NCBI RefSeq assembly: GCF_003015185.1
Contig: NZ_CP027860.1
Location: forward strand, 1,922,001 to 1,986,000
Length of the DNA: 64,000 nt
DNA from: Ahniella affigens
GTDB lineage: Bacteria; Pseudomonadota; Gammaproteobacteria; Xanthomonadales; Ahniellaceae
Reading direction: 5' to 3'
Of the stretch, positions 17,162 through 24,838 are shown piece by piece. A model generated the notes under the pieces. The model was not told the DNA's origin. It did not search any database and was given only the letters and a program-made list of their open reading frames with translations. The position numbers and the translations under genes are program-made. How positions within the stretch are numbered: position 1 is the first letter of the stretch; the number at the start of each line of letters is the position of its first letter.

Positions 17162-18484
17162 GTGTTCTGGCAACGATTGCTTTACACCGTAACCATGTAC
17201 CTGCTAACGCCGGTGATTGTCTATCGCCTGGCGTGGCGTGGTCTGCGCTACCGCGATTATTTTGGTCGCTGGAAGGAGCGCTTCGGCTTTTTTCCGGATC
17301 CAAACATCAACCAGAGTATTTGGGTCCATGCCGTGTCGGTCGGCGAGGTCAATGCGGCGTTGCCCTTGATCGAGGCCATGATGAAGCGCTTCGCCGACAC
17401 CCGCATTGTGGTGACCACCGTAACGCCGACCGGTTCGGCCAGAACCTTGAAGCTGTTCAACGACCGGGTGTTTCATGTGTACCTGCCCTATGACTTGCCG
17501 GCATCGATCGATCGGTTTCTGGATCGGATCAAGCCCAAGATGGCAGTCATCATGGAAACGGAAATCTGGCCGAATCTCTATCATCTGTGCGAGAAGCGCG
17601 GGATTCCGATACTGATCGCCAACGCCCGCCTGTCCGAGCGGTCGCTTCGCGGCTACGGCCCAGTTCGGCCGCTGGCGCGGGCCGCAGTCCGGTCCGTCGC
17701 CCAGTTGGCGGTGCAGTCCAAGCAGGATGCCGAGCGCCTGCTTCGATTGGGCGCGATGCCCGAGCGGCTGGTCATTACCGGCAACGTCAAATTCGACATG
17801 CCGGTGCCGAGCGGTTTGGAGCGCATTGGCAAGGTACTGCGCGAATATTGGGGTGAACCCCGGCCGGTATGGATCGCCGCGAGCACGCATGAAGGCGAGG
17901 AGGCGCGCGTGCTGGAAGCGCATGCGCGCGTCTTGCGACGATTCCCCGACGCGCTGTTGGTGATTGCGCCGCGCCACCCGGAGCGGTTTCGACCCGTGCA
18001 ACAAATCTGCAAAGGCTATGGCTTTCGCACGCTGTGTCGCAGCGAGGACACCGTGGCGCACCACGACACGCAGTGTTTTGTCGTCGATACGCTGGGTGAG
18101 CTCTTGAACTTCTTTGCGGCATGCGACGTGGCGTTTGTGGCCGGCAGCCTTGATCCCATCGGTGGGCATAACGTGTTGGAGCCGGCGGCGCTCGCCAAAC
18201 CCGTGCTGGTCGGCCCCCACACGTTCAACTTCGAGCAGATCACCGAGAACCTGATCAACGACGGCGCGGCGATTCGAATTCAAGACAGCGCCAGTCTGGG
18301 CGACGCCGCATTGCGCCTGCTCGCTGATCGCGATCTGCGGTTGAAAATGGGGCACCAGGCCTTGCTGGCGGTGGAGCGTGAGCGCGGTGCCGTCAAGCGT
18401 ACGATTGACCTGATTGAAGCCGTGTTGCATCCCGGAGTCCGTCGGGCGGAGTCGGTATCGGTTGGCCCGGGACACCAATCCTGA
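17162..18484 (+). CDS. waaA: 3-deoxy-D-manno-octulosonic acid (Kdo) transferase
   Basis: A GT-B glycosyltransferase (also called KdtA) that adds Kdo to lipid IVA at the inner membrane. The N-terminus WQRLLYTVTMYLLTPVIVYRLAWRGLRYRDYFGRWKERFGF matches the family's membrane anchor. It is followed by SIWVHAVSVGEVNAALPLI, the METEIWPNLYHLC block, NARLSERS and the C-terminal VAGSLDPIGGHNVLEPAALAKPVLVGPHTFNF nucleotide-sugar region. The GTG at 17162 gives 440 residues and keeps the conserved LLYT motif; an ATG at 17195 would cut into the anchor. The open frame continues far upstream but is only antisense to lpxL. Confidence 0.93.
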   Translation: MFWQRLLYTVTMYLLTPVIVYRLAWRGLRYRDYFGRWKERFGFFPDPNINQSIWVHAVSVGEVNAALPLIEAMMKRFADTRIVVTTVTPTGSARTLKLFNDRVFHVYLPYDLPASIDRFLDRIKPKMAVIMETEIWPNLYHLCEKRGIPILIANARLSERSLRGYGPVRPLARAAVRSVAQLAVQSKQDAERLLRLGAMPERLVITGNVKFDMPVPSGLERIGKVLREYWGEPRPVWIAASTHEGEEARVLEAHARVLRRFPDALLVIAPRHPERFRPVQQICKGYGFRTLCRSEDTVAHHDTQCFVVDTLGELLNFFAACDVAFVAGSLDPIGGHNVLEPAALAKPVLVGPHTFNFEQITENLINDGAAIRIQDSASLGDAALRLLADRDLRLKMGHQALLAVERERGAVKRTIDLIEAVLHPGVRRAESVSVGPGHQS

Positions 18485-18562
18485 CCCGCATCCGGCTTTC
18501 GTCGCTGTCCCATCGCCCGGTTTTGCGCCAAAATCCCAAATCTGAACTCCTGGAAACGCTGC

Positions 18563-19438
18563 ATGCAGATCTGGTCTTTGCTCGGTAACAGTCAAAAACT
18601 CGATGGTGGCGCCATGTTTGGCAACGCCCCGAAGGCCTTGTGGTCGCGTTGGCTGACGCCGGACGCTGACAATCGCGTCCCACTCGCGTGTCGCGCGATG
18701 CTCGTGCGCGGCGTCAATGGCAAGACGGTCCTGTTTGAGACCGGCATCGGCGCGTTCTTCGATCCCAAAATGCGCGAGCGCTATGGCGTGGTGGAAGACC
18801 GCCATGTGCTGCTCGATTCGTTGGCCAAAGCTGGGTTTGCACCTGGCGACATCGACACGATCGTACTGTCGCACTTGCATTTTGATCATGCCGGCGGATT
18901 GTTGGCGCCGTTTGCCGACGGTCAGCCGATGCGACTGGTGTTCCCGAATGCACACTACCTGGTCAGCAAGGCATGCTTTGAACGCGCGGAGTCGCCGCAT
19001 GCCCGCGATCGGGCGTCGTTCATTCCGGGCTTGAATGCGTTGCTCAAAGACACGGGTCGGCTGGAGCTGGTCGAAGGGCCGTTCAGTCAGCGGCTCGGCG
19101 AAGCGGTGCGGTTTCATTACAGTGACGGACATACGCCCGGCTTGATGCTCGCAGAGGTCATTGGCGATCCGGGCGTCGTGTTCTGCGCTGATCTGATCCC
19201 TGGCAAGGCCTGGGTACACGTGCCCATCACGATGGGATACGACCGCTTTCCGGAATTGCTGGTCGATGAGAAGCGCGAATTCCTGGAGGACAAGCAACAG
19301 CGCCAGGTCCGCCTCTTTTTTACGCACGATCCAGACTGCGCGATGGCGGCGCTGGATCGGGACGCGCACGGCAAGTTCGTGACGCGCGATGAGCAGGCGA
19401 CGGTCGCCGGTCAAGCCGTGCAGCAAGCTGCGAGCTAA
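18563..19438 (+). CDS. Metallo-beta-lactamase-fold hydrolase
   Basis: A 291-residue zinc hydrolase. The metal-binding signature HLHFDHAGG is at about residues 106-114, preceded by [21 protein letters not shown] later [10 protein letters not shown] His and the FCADLIPG Asp complete the usual two-metal site, with [11 protein letters not shown] near the end. There is no signal peptide, so it acts in the cytosol. It resembles quorum-quenching lactonase-like and glyoxalase-II-like relatives, but the substrate is not predictable. It starts 78 bases after waaA. Confidence 0.9.
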   Translation: MQIWSLLGNSQKLDGGAMFGNAPKALWSRWLTPDADNRVPLACRAMLVRGVNGKTVLFETGIGAFFDPKMRERYGVVEDRHVLLDSLAKAGFAPGDIDTIVLSHLHFDHAGGLLAPFADGQPMRLVFPNAHYLVSKACFERAESPHARDRASFIPGLNALLKDTGRLELVEGPFSQRLGEAVRFHYSDGHTPGLMLAEVIGDPGVVFCADLIPGKAWVHVPITMGYDRFPELLVDEKREFLEDKQQRQVRLFFTHDPDCAMAALDRDAHGKFVTRDEQATVAGQAVQQAAS

Positions 19439-19556
19439 GTGAACCGATTCGGCATTCAGCGCGTCGCGATCCAGATCCCGCTTCCGCGGTTCTTGATGGC
19501 GGCCGCAGCAACCTATGCAAACCAATCAATCCCTCAAACATCCAAAGGAGTGACCC

Positions 19557-19964
19557 ATGAAATTGCTCGGAATGCTCGCCGTTCTTGTGCTCTCGACCGC
19601 CGGTGCCAACCACTTTGGCACTGAGGATCCCGCGAATCTCGAAGCCAAGTCATTGGCGTCGGCCGTCAGTTCGTTCAAAGCCGATGATCAGGATGTGCAG
19701 GCCTACAGCGGTCGGGTTGGCAAGGTGTGCCAAGCCAAGGGCTGCTGGATGCAATTGATCGATGGTGATGTGATGGCCCGCGTCAAAACCGGTCATAAAT
19801 TCTTTCTACCCAAAGACCTCACGGGCAACGCCGTGGTGTACGGCAAGCTGGTCAAAATCGAGCTGAGTGCCGAACAGGCCGAGCATTTCGCGAAAGAATC
19901 GAATGATGGCGCCGTGGCAGGTGCCGAGTATCAGATCCTCGCACAATCCGTGACCATGCAATGA
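19557..19964 (+). CDS. Exported DUF4920 domain protein
   Basis: A 135-residue periplasmic protein with a signal peptide (LLGMLAVLVLSTAGA). The DUF4920 domain has an OB-like fold and a short Cys motif, VCQAKGCWMQLIDGD (about residues 58-72), which may bind a metal or haem. The function is unknown. AAAGGAG lies about 7 bases before the ATG. Its stop overlaps the start of the PhoX-like gene as ATGA, so the two exported proteins are made together. Confidence 0.88.
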   Translation: MKLLGMLAVLVLSTAGANHFGTEDPANLEAKSLASAVSSFKADDQDVQAYSGRVGKVCQAKGCWMQLIDGDVMARVKTGHKFFLPKDLTGNAVVYGKLVKIELSAEQAEHFAKESNDGAVAGAEYQILAQSVTMQ

Positions 19965-21394
19965 GCGACTGGAGTCGATTGAATCGGCGCCGCTTTTTGA
20001 GCGCGTCGAGCAAGATTGGGTTGGCATCACTGCCACTGTCGTCGATGTTGCTGAGCGCTTGCAGCAGCGGTAAGTCGGATGTTGCGCTCAAGAAGCAGTC
20101 TGGGCTGGACGGCTATGGCCCGTTGCAACCGACGCGCGATGAAACGACCGGGCTCGATTTGCTGCGCCTGCCGGCCGGATTTCGGTATCGCACGTTCGGT
20201 TGGACGGGCACGCCGCTACAAGGCGGATTTTTCACGCCCAGCGCTCATGACGGCATGGGCGTGGTGCGCCAACTCGGGCGCCGCGTGACCTTGATCCGCA
20301 ACCACGAAGTTACCCATGACCGTGGCGCGTTTGGTGATCCGAGCCAGAGCTACGATCCGAACGGCGGTGGCGGCTGTGTGGCCTTTGAATTTGATCTCGA
20401 CACGGCTGAAGTGTTCGCCGAGCGCTGCGTGCTCTCTGGGACAGCGATCAATTGCGCGGGTGGCGTCACGCCCTGGGGGACGTGGCTGTCGGGCGAGGAA
20501 GTGGTCTTCAAGGGCGGCAACCTGATCGACGCGATGGCCGTCAAATTGGGGCGCACTGGCTGGCAGCGTGATCATGGATTCCTGTTTGAGGCACATCCTG
20601 ATCGTCCCGGCCCGGCCGTGCCGATTCCGGCTGCGGGCATGTTCAAGCATGAGGCGGCCGCCGTGCATGTGGCGAGTGGGATCGTTTATCTGACCGAAGA
20701 CAACAACCCGGAAGCCGGATTGTATCGGCTGATTCCGAACGAACCGGGCAATCTGCTGGCAGGAGGCACACTGCAAATGCTGCGCGCGAAAGAGCGTCGC
20801 GACTTGCGCCGCGGTATTGCGCCCGGCGCGCAGTTCAGTGTCGATTGGGTCGATATCGATGACCCCACAGAGGGACACAGTCCCGGTACCTACGATGGCC
20901 GCGGCGTGTTTGCGCAGGGCTTTGCGAAGGGCGGGGCACAATTCACCCGCGGCGAGGGCATTGTCGCGCACGGCGACCAGCTTTGGTTCACGTGCACGAA
21001 CGGGGGCGACTTTGAGCGTGGACAAATCTTCATGCTGGATGTCAACACATCGCGCCTCACGCTGATTTTTGAAGCGCGGTCGCAAGATCAGCTCGACATG
21101 CCCGATAACCTGATCGTCAGCCCTCAGGGCGGCCTGGTGATCTGCGAGGACAACGACCTCGGGCGGGCGCAAAAATTGGTTGGCATGAATCAAGACGGCC
21201 AAGTGTTCGACTTCTGCGAGAGCAATGTCGACCTGCGCGGGCAGAATCTGCCTGGCATTCCGGCCGAGGATTACCGCTGGGAGGAATGGGCGGGTGTATG
21301 TTTCAGTCCGGACGGCCAATGGATGTTTGCGAATGTCTATGATCCCGGATTCACGGTGGCGATCACAGGCCCTTGGAAGCAGGGCCCGCTGTGA
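19961..21394 (+). CDS. PhoX-like (DUF839) secreted phosphatase family protein
   Basis: A 477-residue exported protein of the DUF839/PhoX family, whose studied members are calcium/iron-dependent alkaline phosphatases. A twin-arginine signal (NRRRFLSASSKIGLASLPL) is followed by LLSACSS, a probable lipobox, so the product may be a Tat-exported lipoprotein. Family blocks include RNHEVTHDRGAF, AGGVTPWGTWLSGEE, KHEAAAVHVASGIVYLTED and the LDMPDNLIVSPQGGLVICEDND propeller strand. Phosphatase activity is likely but not certain, because many DUF839 proteins are uncharacterised. It is coupled to DUF4920 upstream and to maf downstream. Confidence 0.9.
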   Translation: MSDWSRLNRRRFLSASSKIGLASLPLSSMLLSACSSGKSDVALKKQSGLDGYGPLQPTRDETTGLDLLRLPAGFRYRTFGWTGTPLQGGFFTPSAHDGMGVVRQLGRRVTLIRNHEVTHDRGAFGDPSQSYDPNGGGGCVAFEFDLDTAEVFAERCVLSGTAINCAGGVTPWGTWLSGEEVVFKGGNLIDAMAVKLGRTGWQRDHGFLFEAHPDRPGPAVPIPAAGMFKHEAAAVHVASGIVYLTEDNNPEAGLYRLIPNEPGNLLAGGTLQMLRAKERRDLRRGIAPGAQFSVDWVDIDDPTEGHSPGTYDGRGVFAQGFAKGGAQFTRGEGIVAHGDQLWFTCTNGGDFERGQIFMLDVNTSRLTLIFEARSQDQLDMPDNLIVSPQGGLVICEDNDLGRAQKLVGMNQDGQVFDFCESNVDLRGQNLPGIPAEDYRWEEWAGVCFSPDGQWMFANVYDPGFTVAITGPWKQGPL

Positions 21395-21987
21395 CCGAAA
21401 CAACACCACCGCGGTTGTTCCTGGCGTCGCAGTCCCCGCGCCGTCAGGAACTGCTGAGTCAGATCGGCGTCACGTTTGCCCAAATCGACGCGCCGATCGA
21501 CGAGGTGCGCGGTGACGGCGAACCACCTTTGGACTACGTCCGGCGTGTTGCCCGGGAAAAAGCGGGCGCGGGCTGGCTCGCGGTCGCTGCCATACCAGGT
21601 GCAGTGGTCCTGGCTGCCGATACTGAAGTGGTGCTCGATGGTCGGGTCTATGGTAAGCCGGCGTCGCGGGAAGAGGCCGAAGCGATGTTGCGTAGCCTTT
21701 CGGGGCGCACGCATCAAGTGATCTCGGCGGTCGCGGTCATGAACGCCGGTCGGGAGCAGGAGGCGCATTGCATCACTACCGTGCGCTTTGCGGCTTGGTC
21801 CGAATCGTCGTTGCAGCGCTATCTGGACAGTGGCGAGTCGTTTGGTAAGGCGGGGGCTTATGCGATTCAAGGTCGCGCAGCAGCCATGATCGACCGGATA
21901 GAAGGGAGCTATTCCGGCGTCATGGGCTTGCCGTTGTTTGAGACGGCCCAACTGCTGCGCGCGTTTGGTCTGCTCACGCAGATCTGA
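21391..21987 (+). CDS. maf: Maf family nucleotide pyrophosphatase
   Basis: A 198-residue cytosolic house-cleaning enzyme that hydrolyses non-canonical or dTTP/UTP nucleotides. The hallmark FLASQSPRRQELLSQIG at residues 9-25 is the phosphate-binding loop, and VVLAADTEVVLDGRVYGKP contains the catalytic Asp. YAIQGRAAAMIDRIEGSYSGVMGLPL is the conserved C-terminal block. A GTG start at 21391 overlaps the PhoX stop (GTGA). A TTG 6 codons earlier is possible but lies inside phoX. Assignment as YhdE type is plausible. Confidence 0.93.
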   Translation: MTETTPPRLFLASQSPRRQELLSQIGVTFAQIDAPIDEVRGDGEPPLDYVRRVAREKAGAGWLAVAAIPGAVVLAADTEVVLDGRVYGKPASREEAEAMLRSLSGRTHQVISAVAVMNAGREQEAHCITTVRFAAWSESSLQRYLDSGESFGKAGAYAIQGRAAAMIDRIEGSYSGVMGLPLFETAQLLRAFGLLTQI

Positions 21988-22004
21988 GTGAAGGTGCCGC
22001 GCGC

Positions 22005-22670
22005 ATGCGGGCGAACTCGCCACCCGTCGTATCGAATCAGCACGGGCCGCACCCCGACTTGGCGGAGGTCGTCGCGCGCCACTTGGAACATCCGTGGCGC
22101 GCCCCCTTGCATCAGCCGAGTGCGCGCGTGTTCGCGGCGTGGGTTGCCGCGGTGGCAGCACCCGGCCGCGAGTTGATTCTGGACTCCGGTTGCGGCACTG
22201 GCGACAGCACCCGACTGCTGGCGCTACAGAACCCAGAGGCGCTGGTCTTGGGGATCGATCAATCCGAAGTCCGCTTGCAAGCCGAAGACAGCGACCTGCA
22301 ACAGATCGGTGCCCATGCCTGGTTGCTCAGAGCGCGTGCCGAAACCATCTGGCGCTGCCTGCTGGCGGCATCATTCCGGGTCAGCCGGCATTGCCTGTGG
22401 TATCCGAATCCCTGGCCCAAGTCCGCACATTTGCAGCGGCGATGGCACGGTCATCCGGCCTGGCCGGATTTGCTGCAACTGTCGGCGACGATCGAGCTCC
22501 GAAGCAACTGGGCGACGTACGTGGACGAGTTTGCGCTCGCGCTGGCGCAGTCAGGATGGCAGGCCGAGCGCGATGTCGTGGCGGGCAGCGAGGCGCCGGT
22601 CAGCCCGTTCGAAAAGAAATACCGCGAGTCCGGGCATGCCCTGCATCGACTCAGGGCACAACCTCGCTGA
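22005..22670 (+). CDS. TrmB-like SAM-dependent methyltransferase (divergent)
   Basis: A 221-residue class I methyltransferase related to tRNA (guanine46-N7)-methyltransferase. The SAM-binding motif LILDSGCGTGDSTRLLALQNPEALVLGIDQSEVRL is at about residues 57-91. LWYPNPWPKSAHLQRRWHGHPAWPDLL corresponds to the TrmB PDPWPKKRHxKRR motif but has several changes. No second trmB-like gene is in the window to judge redundancy. It starts 17 bases after maf. Its end overlaps the 3' end of the convergent ccmI gene by about 20 bases. Confidence 0.8.
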   Translation: MRANSPPVVSNQHGPHPDLAEVVARHLEHPWRAPLHQPSARVFAAWVAAVAAPGRELILDSGCGTGDSTRLLALQNPEALVLGIDQSEVRLQAEDSDLQQIGAHAWLLRARAETIWRCLLAASFRVSRHCLWYPNPWPKSAHLQRRWHGHPAWPDLLQLSATIELRSNWATYVDEFALALAQSGWQAERDVVAGSEAPVSPFEKKYRESGHALHRLRAQPR

Positions 22671-23868
22671 TGGTGATCTCGATCGGGCCGTCGATATTGG
22701 CTTGCGTCAACGTTGGCGTCAGGCCCTCCAAATCGCCACTCTGCGCATTCGCGACCCCCGACTGACTGATGCGCGCGCCGATGACGATTTGCGGGGTGCC
22801 GGAGAGTTTCATGGTCGGCATCATGCCCATCGAATCATCAAGCGTGAGATCGACCGGCAGCACCGATACCGGCAGACGCTGAATTGCCAGCGGCATCTTG
22901 GGGCCCTCGGCCGGGCGCGCAAACACATAGAGCACGGCATTGGGACCAACTCGTGCGCGAAGCGCATCGTTCAAGCTCACCTTGACGCGAATACTGGCGC
23001 CCGTGTTCGCTACGGCAGGCGCATCTGATGCAGCAACTGCCGAGGGGGCAACGGTTTCGCCCGTCAATTCGGCCAATTGCTGTTCGATGCTCTGGCGGAT
23101 CTCGGACTCTGGCGGCAGCTGCGCCTGCAGACGCTTCCAGTAGTCGATTGCCGCGGGTTTATCACCGCGTTGGACAGCGGCGATACCGAGCAGCCACAAA
23201 GCACGTTGGTGAGCACCATCGCGGCTCAGCGCGTCTTCGAGCAATCGCAGCGGCTCGCCGGTGATCCGGCGCTCGGCACCGGCCAGCGCCAGCGCCTCAG
23301 CGTATTCGACTTGCACATCGAGATTGTCGGGCGCCAAGTCACGTGCTTTTTGGAGCGCAGTCAGGCTGCCTGCAAAATCCTGCATACTCTGCTTGCCCCG
23401 TGCGAGCAGGCGCCAGCCTTCCATGTCCTCCGGATTGGCCGCCATTTTCTGCTCCAGCGACTGAACCGCACTTTCCAGACTCGGTGGCGGCGTATTATCA
23501 CCGCCGCTGGCACTGCCATCGGCAGCGACCAGATTCGCAGGGTCCAGCGCCAGCGCGTTGCCGAACTGACGGTAGAGGCCGAGCATGCCCAAGGGGACCA
23601 GCACGGTCAGGACGAGCGCCAGCTGACGTGCCGGTGCGACGCGTGCCGGGGCAGCAGGCGCCGGCTGATCGGCCTTCAACGCATTGAGCTTTTGATCGTA
23701 CTCAGCCTGATCAATCACGCCCGCCGCGCGCGCGGCAGCGAGTGCCTGACGCTTCTTGCTGTTTGGATCGTCCAGGGTTTCGGCAGTGTCTGGTTTCAAG
23801 AGAACATAGACCAAGGGGCTCAGCGCCAGAATGGTCAAGAGGGCAGCCAGAATCAAAAAGGTGGTCAC
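22651..23868 (-). CDS. ccmI: Cytochrome c biogenesis protein CcmI (CycH)
   Basis: A 405-residue membrane-anchored TPR chaperone for apocytochrome c. Two N-terminal helices (FLILAALLTILALSPLVYVLL and QLALVLTVLVPLGMLGLY) flank a cytoplasmic loop with leucine-zipper character. TPR repeats span about residues 135-260 (GWRLLARGKQSMQDFAGSLTALQKARDLAPDNLDVQ...). The C-terminal periplasmic domain is a beta-rich CycH domain (RVKVSLNDALRARVGPNAVLYVFARPAEGPKMPLA). The GTG start overlaps the ccmH stop as GTGA. It is the last gene of the ccm operon. Confidence 0.93.
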   Translation of the reverse strand: MTTFLILAALLTILALSPLVYVLLKPDTAETLDDPNSKKRQALAAARAAGVIDQAEYDQKLNALKADQPAPAAPARVAPARQLALVLTVLVPLGMLGLYRQFGNALALDPANLVAADGSASGGDNTPPPSLESAVQSLEQKMAANPEDMEGWRLLARGKQSMQDFAGSLTALQKARDLAPDNLDVQVEYAEALALAGAERRITGEPLRLLEDALSRDGAHQRALWLLGIAAVQRGDKPAAIDYWKRLQAQLPPESEIRQSIEQQLAELTGETVAPSAVAASDAPAVANTGASIRVKVSLNDALRARVGPNAVLYVFARPAEGPKMPLAIQRLPVSVLPVDLTLDDSMGMMPTMKLSGTPQIVIGARISQSGVANAQSGDLEGLTPTLTQANIDGPIEITISEVVP

Positions 23869-24323
23869 GGAATCATCTCGTTCGGGTCGTCTGGACCGGT
23901 GCTTGGTGTCGCGGCCGTGCTGGTCGCCTCAGCACGAGCGCGCTGACGTCCACGAATGTGGCGGATCAGGAGGAAGCCGCCTGCGAGCAGCACCAGAAAC
24001 GGGCCAAACCACAGTAGCCACGTGCTGGGCTTCATGGGCGGCCGATAGAGCACAAAGTCGCCATAGCGCTCGGTCATAAAGGTCTTGATCTCGTCGTCGG
24101 ACTTGCCTTCGCGCATCATCTCGAAGACTTCCAGGCGCAGATCACGGGCCAAGTCTGCATTCGAGTCAGCGATGTTCTGGTTTTGACAGACCAGGCAACG
24201 AAGCTCGCGCGTAATGTCTTGGAACCGGAGTTCTTCGTCACGGTCCTTGAACGGCATCGGATCCAATGCGAAAGCTGCTGCGCTAAAGCAAAGCAAACAC
24301 CACAACAGGCACGTGCGGATCAT
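23865..24323 (-). CDS. ccmH: Cytochrome c maturation protein CcmH (CcmL)
   Basis: A 152-residue thiol oxidoreductase subunit of the haem ligation complex. It has a signal peptide (LLWCLLCFSAAAFA), the redox pair in ELRCLVCQNQNIADSNADLARDLR (about residues 40-63) and YGDFVLYRPPMKPSTWLLWFGPFLVLLAGGFLLIRHI as the C-terminal membrane anchor. It lacks the C-terminal TPR extension of the fused E. coli CcmH; that role is provided by the separate ccmI. It overlaps its neighbours by 4 bases on both sides. Confidence 0.95.
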   Translation of the reverse strand: MIRTCLLWCLLCFSAAAFALDPMPFKDRDEELRFQDITRELRCLVCQNQNIADSNADLARDLRLEVFEMMREGKSDDEIKTFMTERYGDFVLYRPPMKPSTWLLWFGPFLVLLAGGFLLIRHIRGRQRARAEATSTAATPSTGPDDPNEMIP

Positions 24324-24838
24324 GATTTGACGCCTATTCTTGGCAGGACCTCGCGTTCAAAATCGTCCGGAGTCAGCGGGCCAATTTTCTTGTACCGGAT
24401 GATGCCTTGAGCGTCGATCAGAAACGTCTCCGGCGCACCGTAAACGCCATAGTCGATCGCTGTGCGGCCATCAGCGTCAACGGCGATGGCGCTGTACGGG
24501 TCACCGAAGCGCTGCAGCCACTGCATCGCGGTGGCCGGATCATCCTTCCAGTTCAGGCCAATCACCGTGAGGTGGTGGCGGCGCGCGAATTCGACCACCA
24601 CCGGGTGCTCATCGCGACAGGCCGGGCACCAGGATCCCCAAACATTCAGCAGGTACGGCGTGCCAAGCAATGCCTTGTTGTCCACACGCTGCGTTGGATC
24701 ACGCAGTTCGGGCAGATTGAACGGTGGCGCCGGTTTGTCGATCAGCGGCGACGGCACTTGTTTCGGATCAAGACCCAGACCGACAAACAACAGCACCGCG
24801 AGCGCAATGAAAACGGCGATCGGGAGATAGCGCATCAT
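24320..24838 (-). CDS. ccmG: Thiol:disulfide interchange protein CcmG (DsbE)
   Basis: A periplasmic, membrane-tethered thioredoxin-fold protein of about 172 residues that keeps apocytochrome c cysteines reduced. It has an N-terminal anchor (LPIAVFIALAVLLFVGLGL) and the WCPAC active site in NVWGSWCPACRDEHPVVVEFA. The GVYGAPETFLIDAQGIIRYKKIGPL block is typical of DsbE. The start is one of two adjacent ATG codons (24838 or 24835) that overlap the ccmF stop. Longer upstream frames lie inside ccmF and are not used. Confidence 0.95.
   Translation of the reverse strand: MMRYLPIAVFIALAVLLFVGLGLDPKQVPSPLIDKPAPPFNLPELRDPTQRVDNKALLGTPYLLNVWGSWCPACRDEHPVVVEFARRHHLTVIGLNWKDDPATAMQWLQRFGDPYSAIAVDADGRTAIDYGVYGAPETFLIDAQGIIRYKKIGPLTPDDFEREVLPRIGVKS

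Noticed and set aside
17204-19525. A 773-codon open frame on the minus strand opposite waaA and the metallo-beta-lactamase gene
   Set aside because: It lies antisense to two well-supported genes, has a His/Arg/Gln-rich low-complexity composition typical of reverse-strand frames in GC-rich DNA, and shows no domain.
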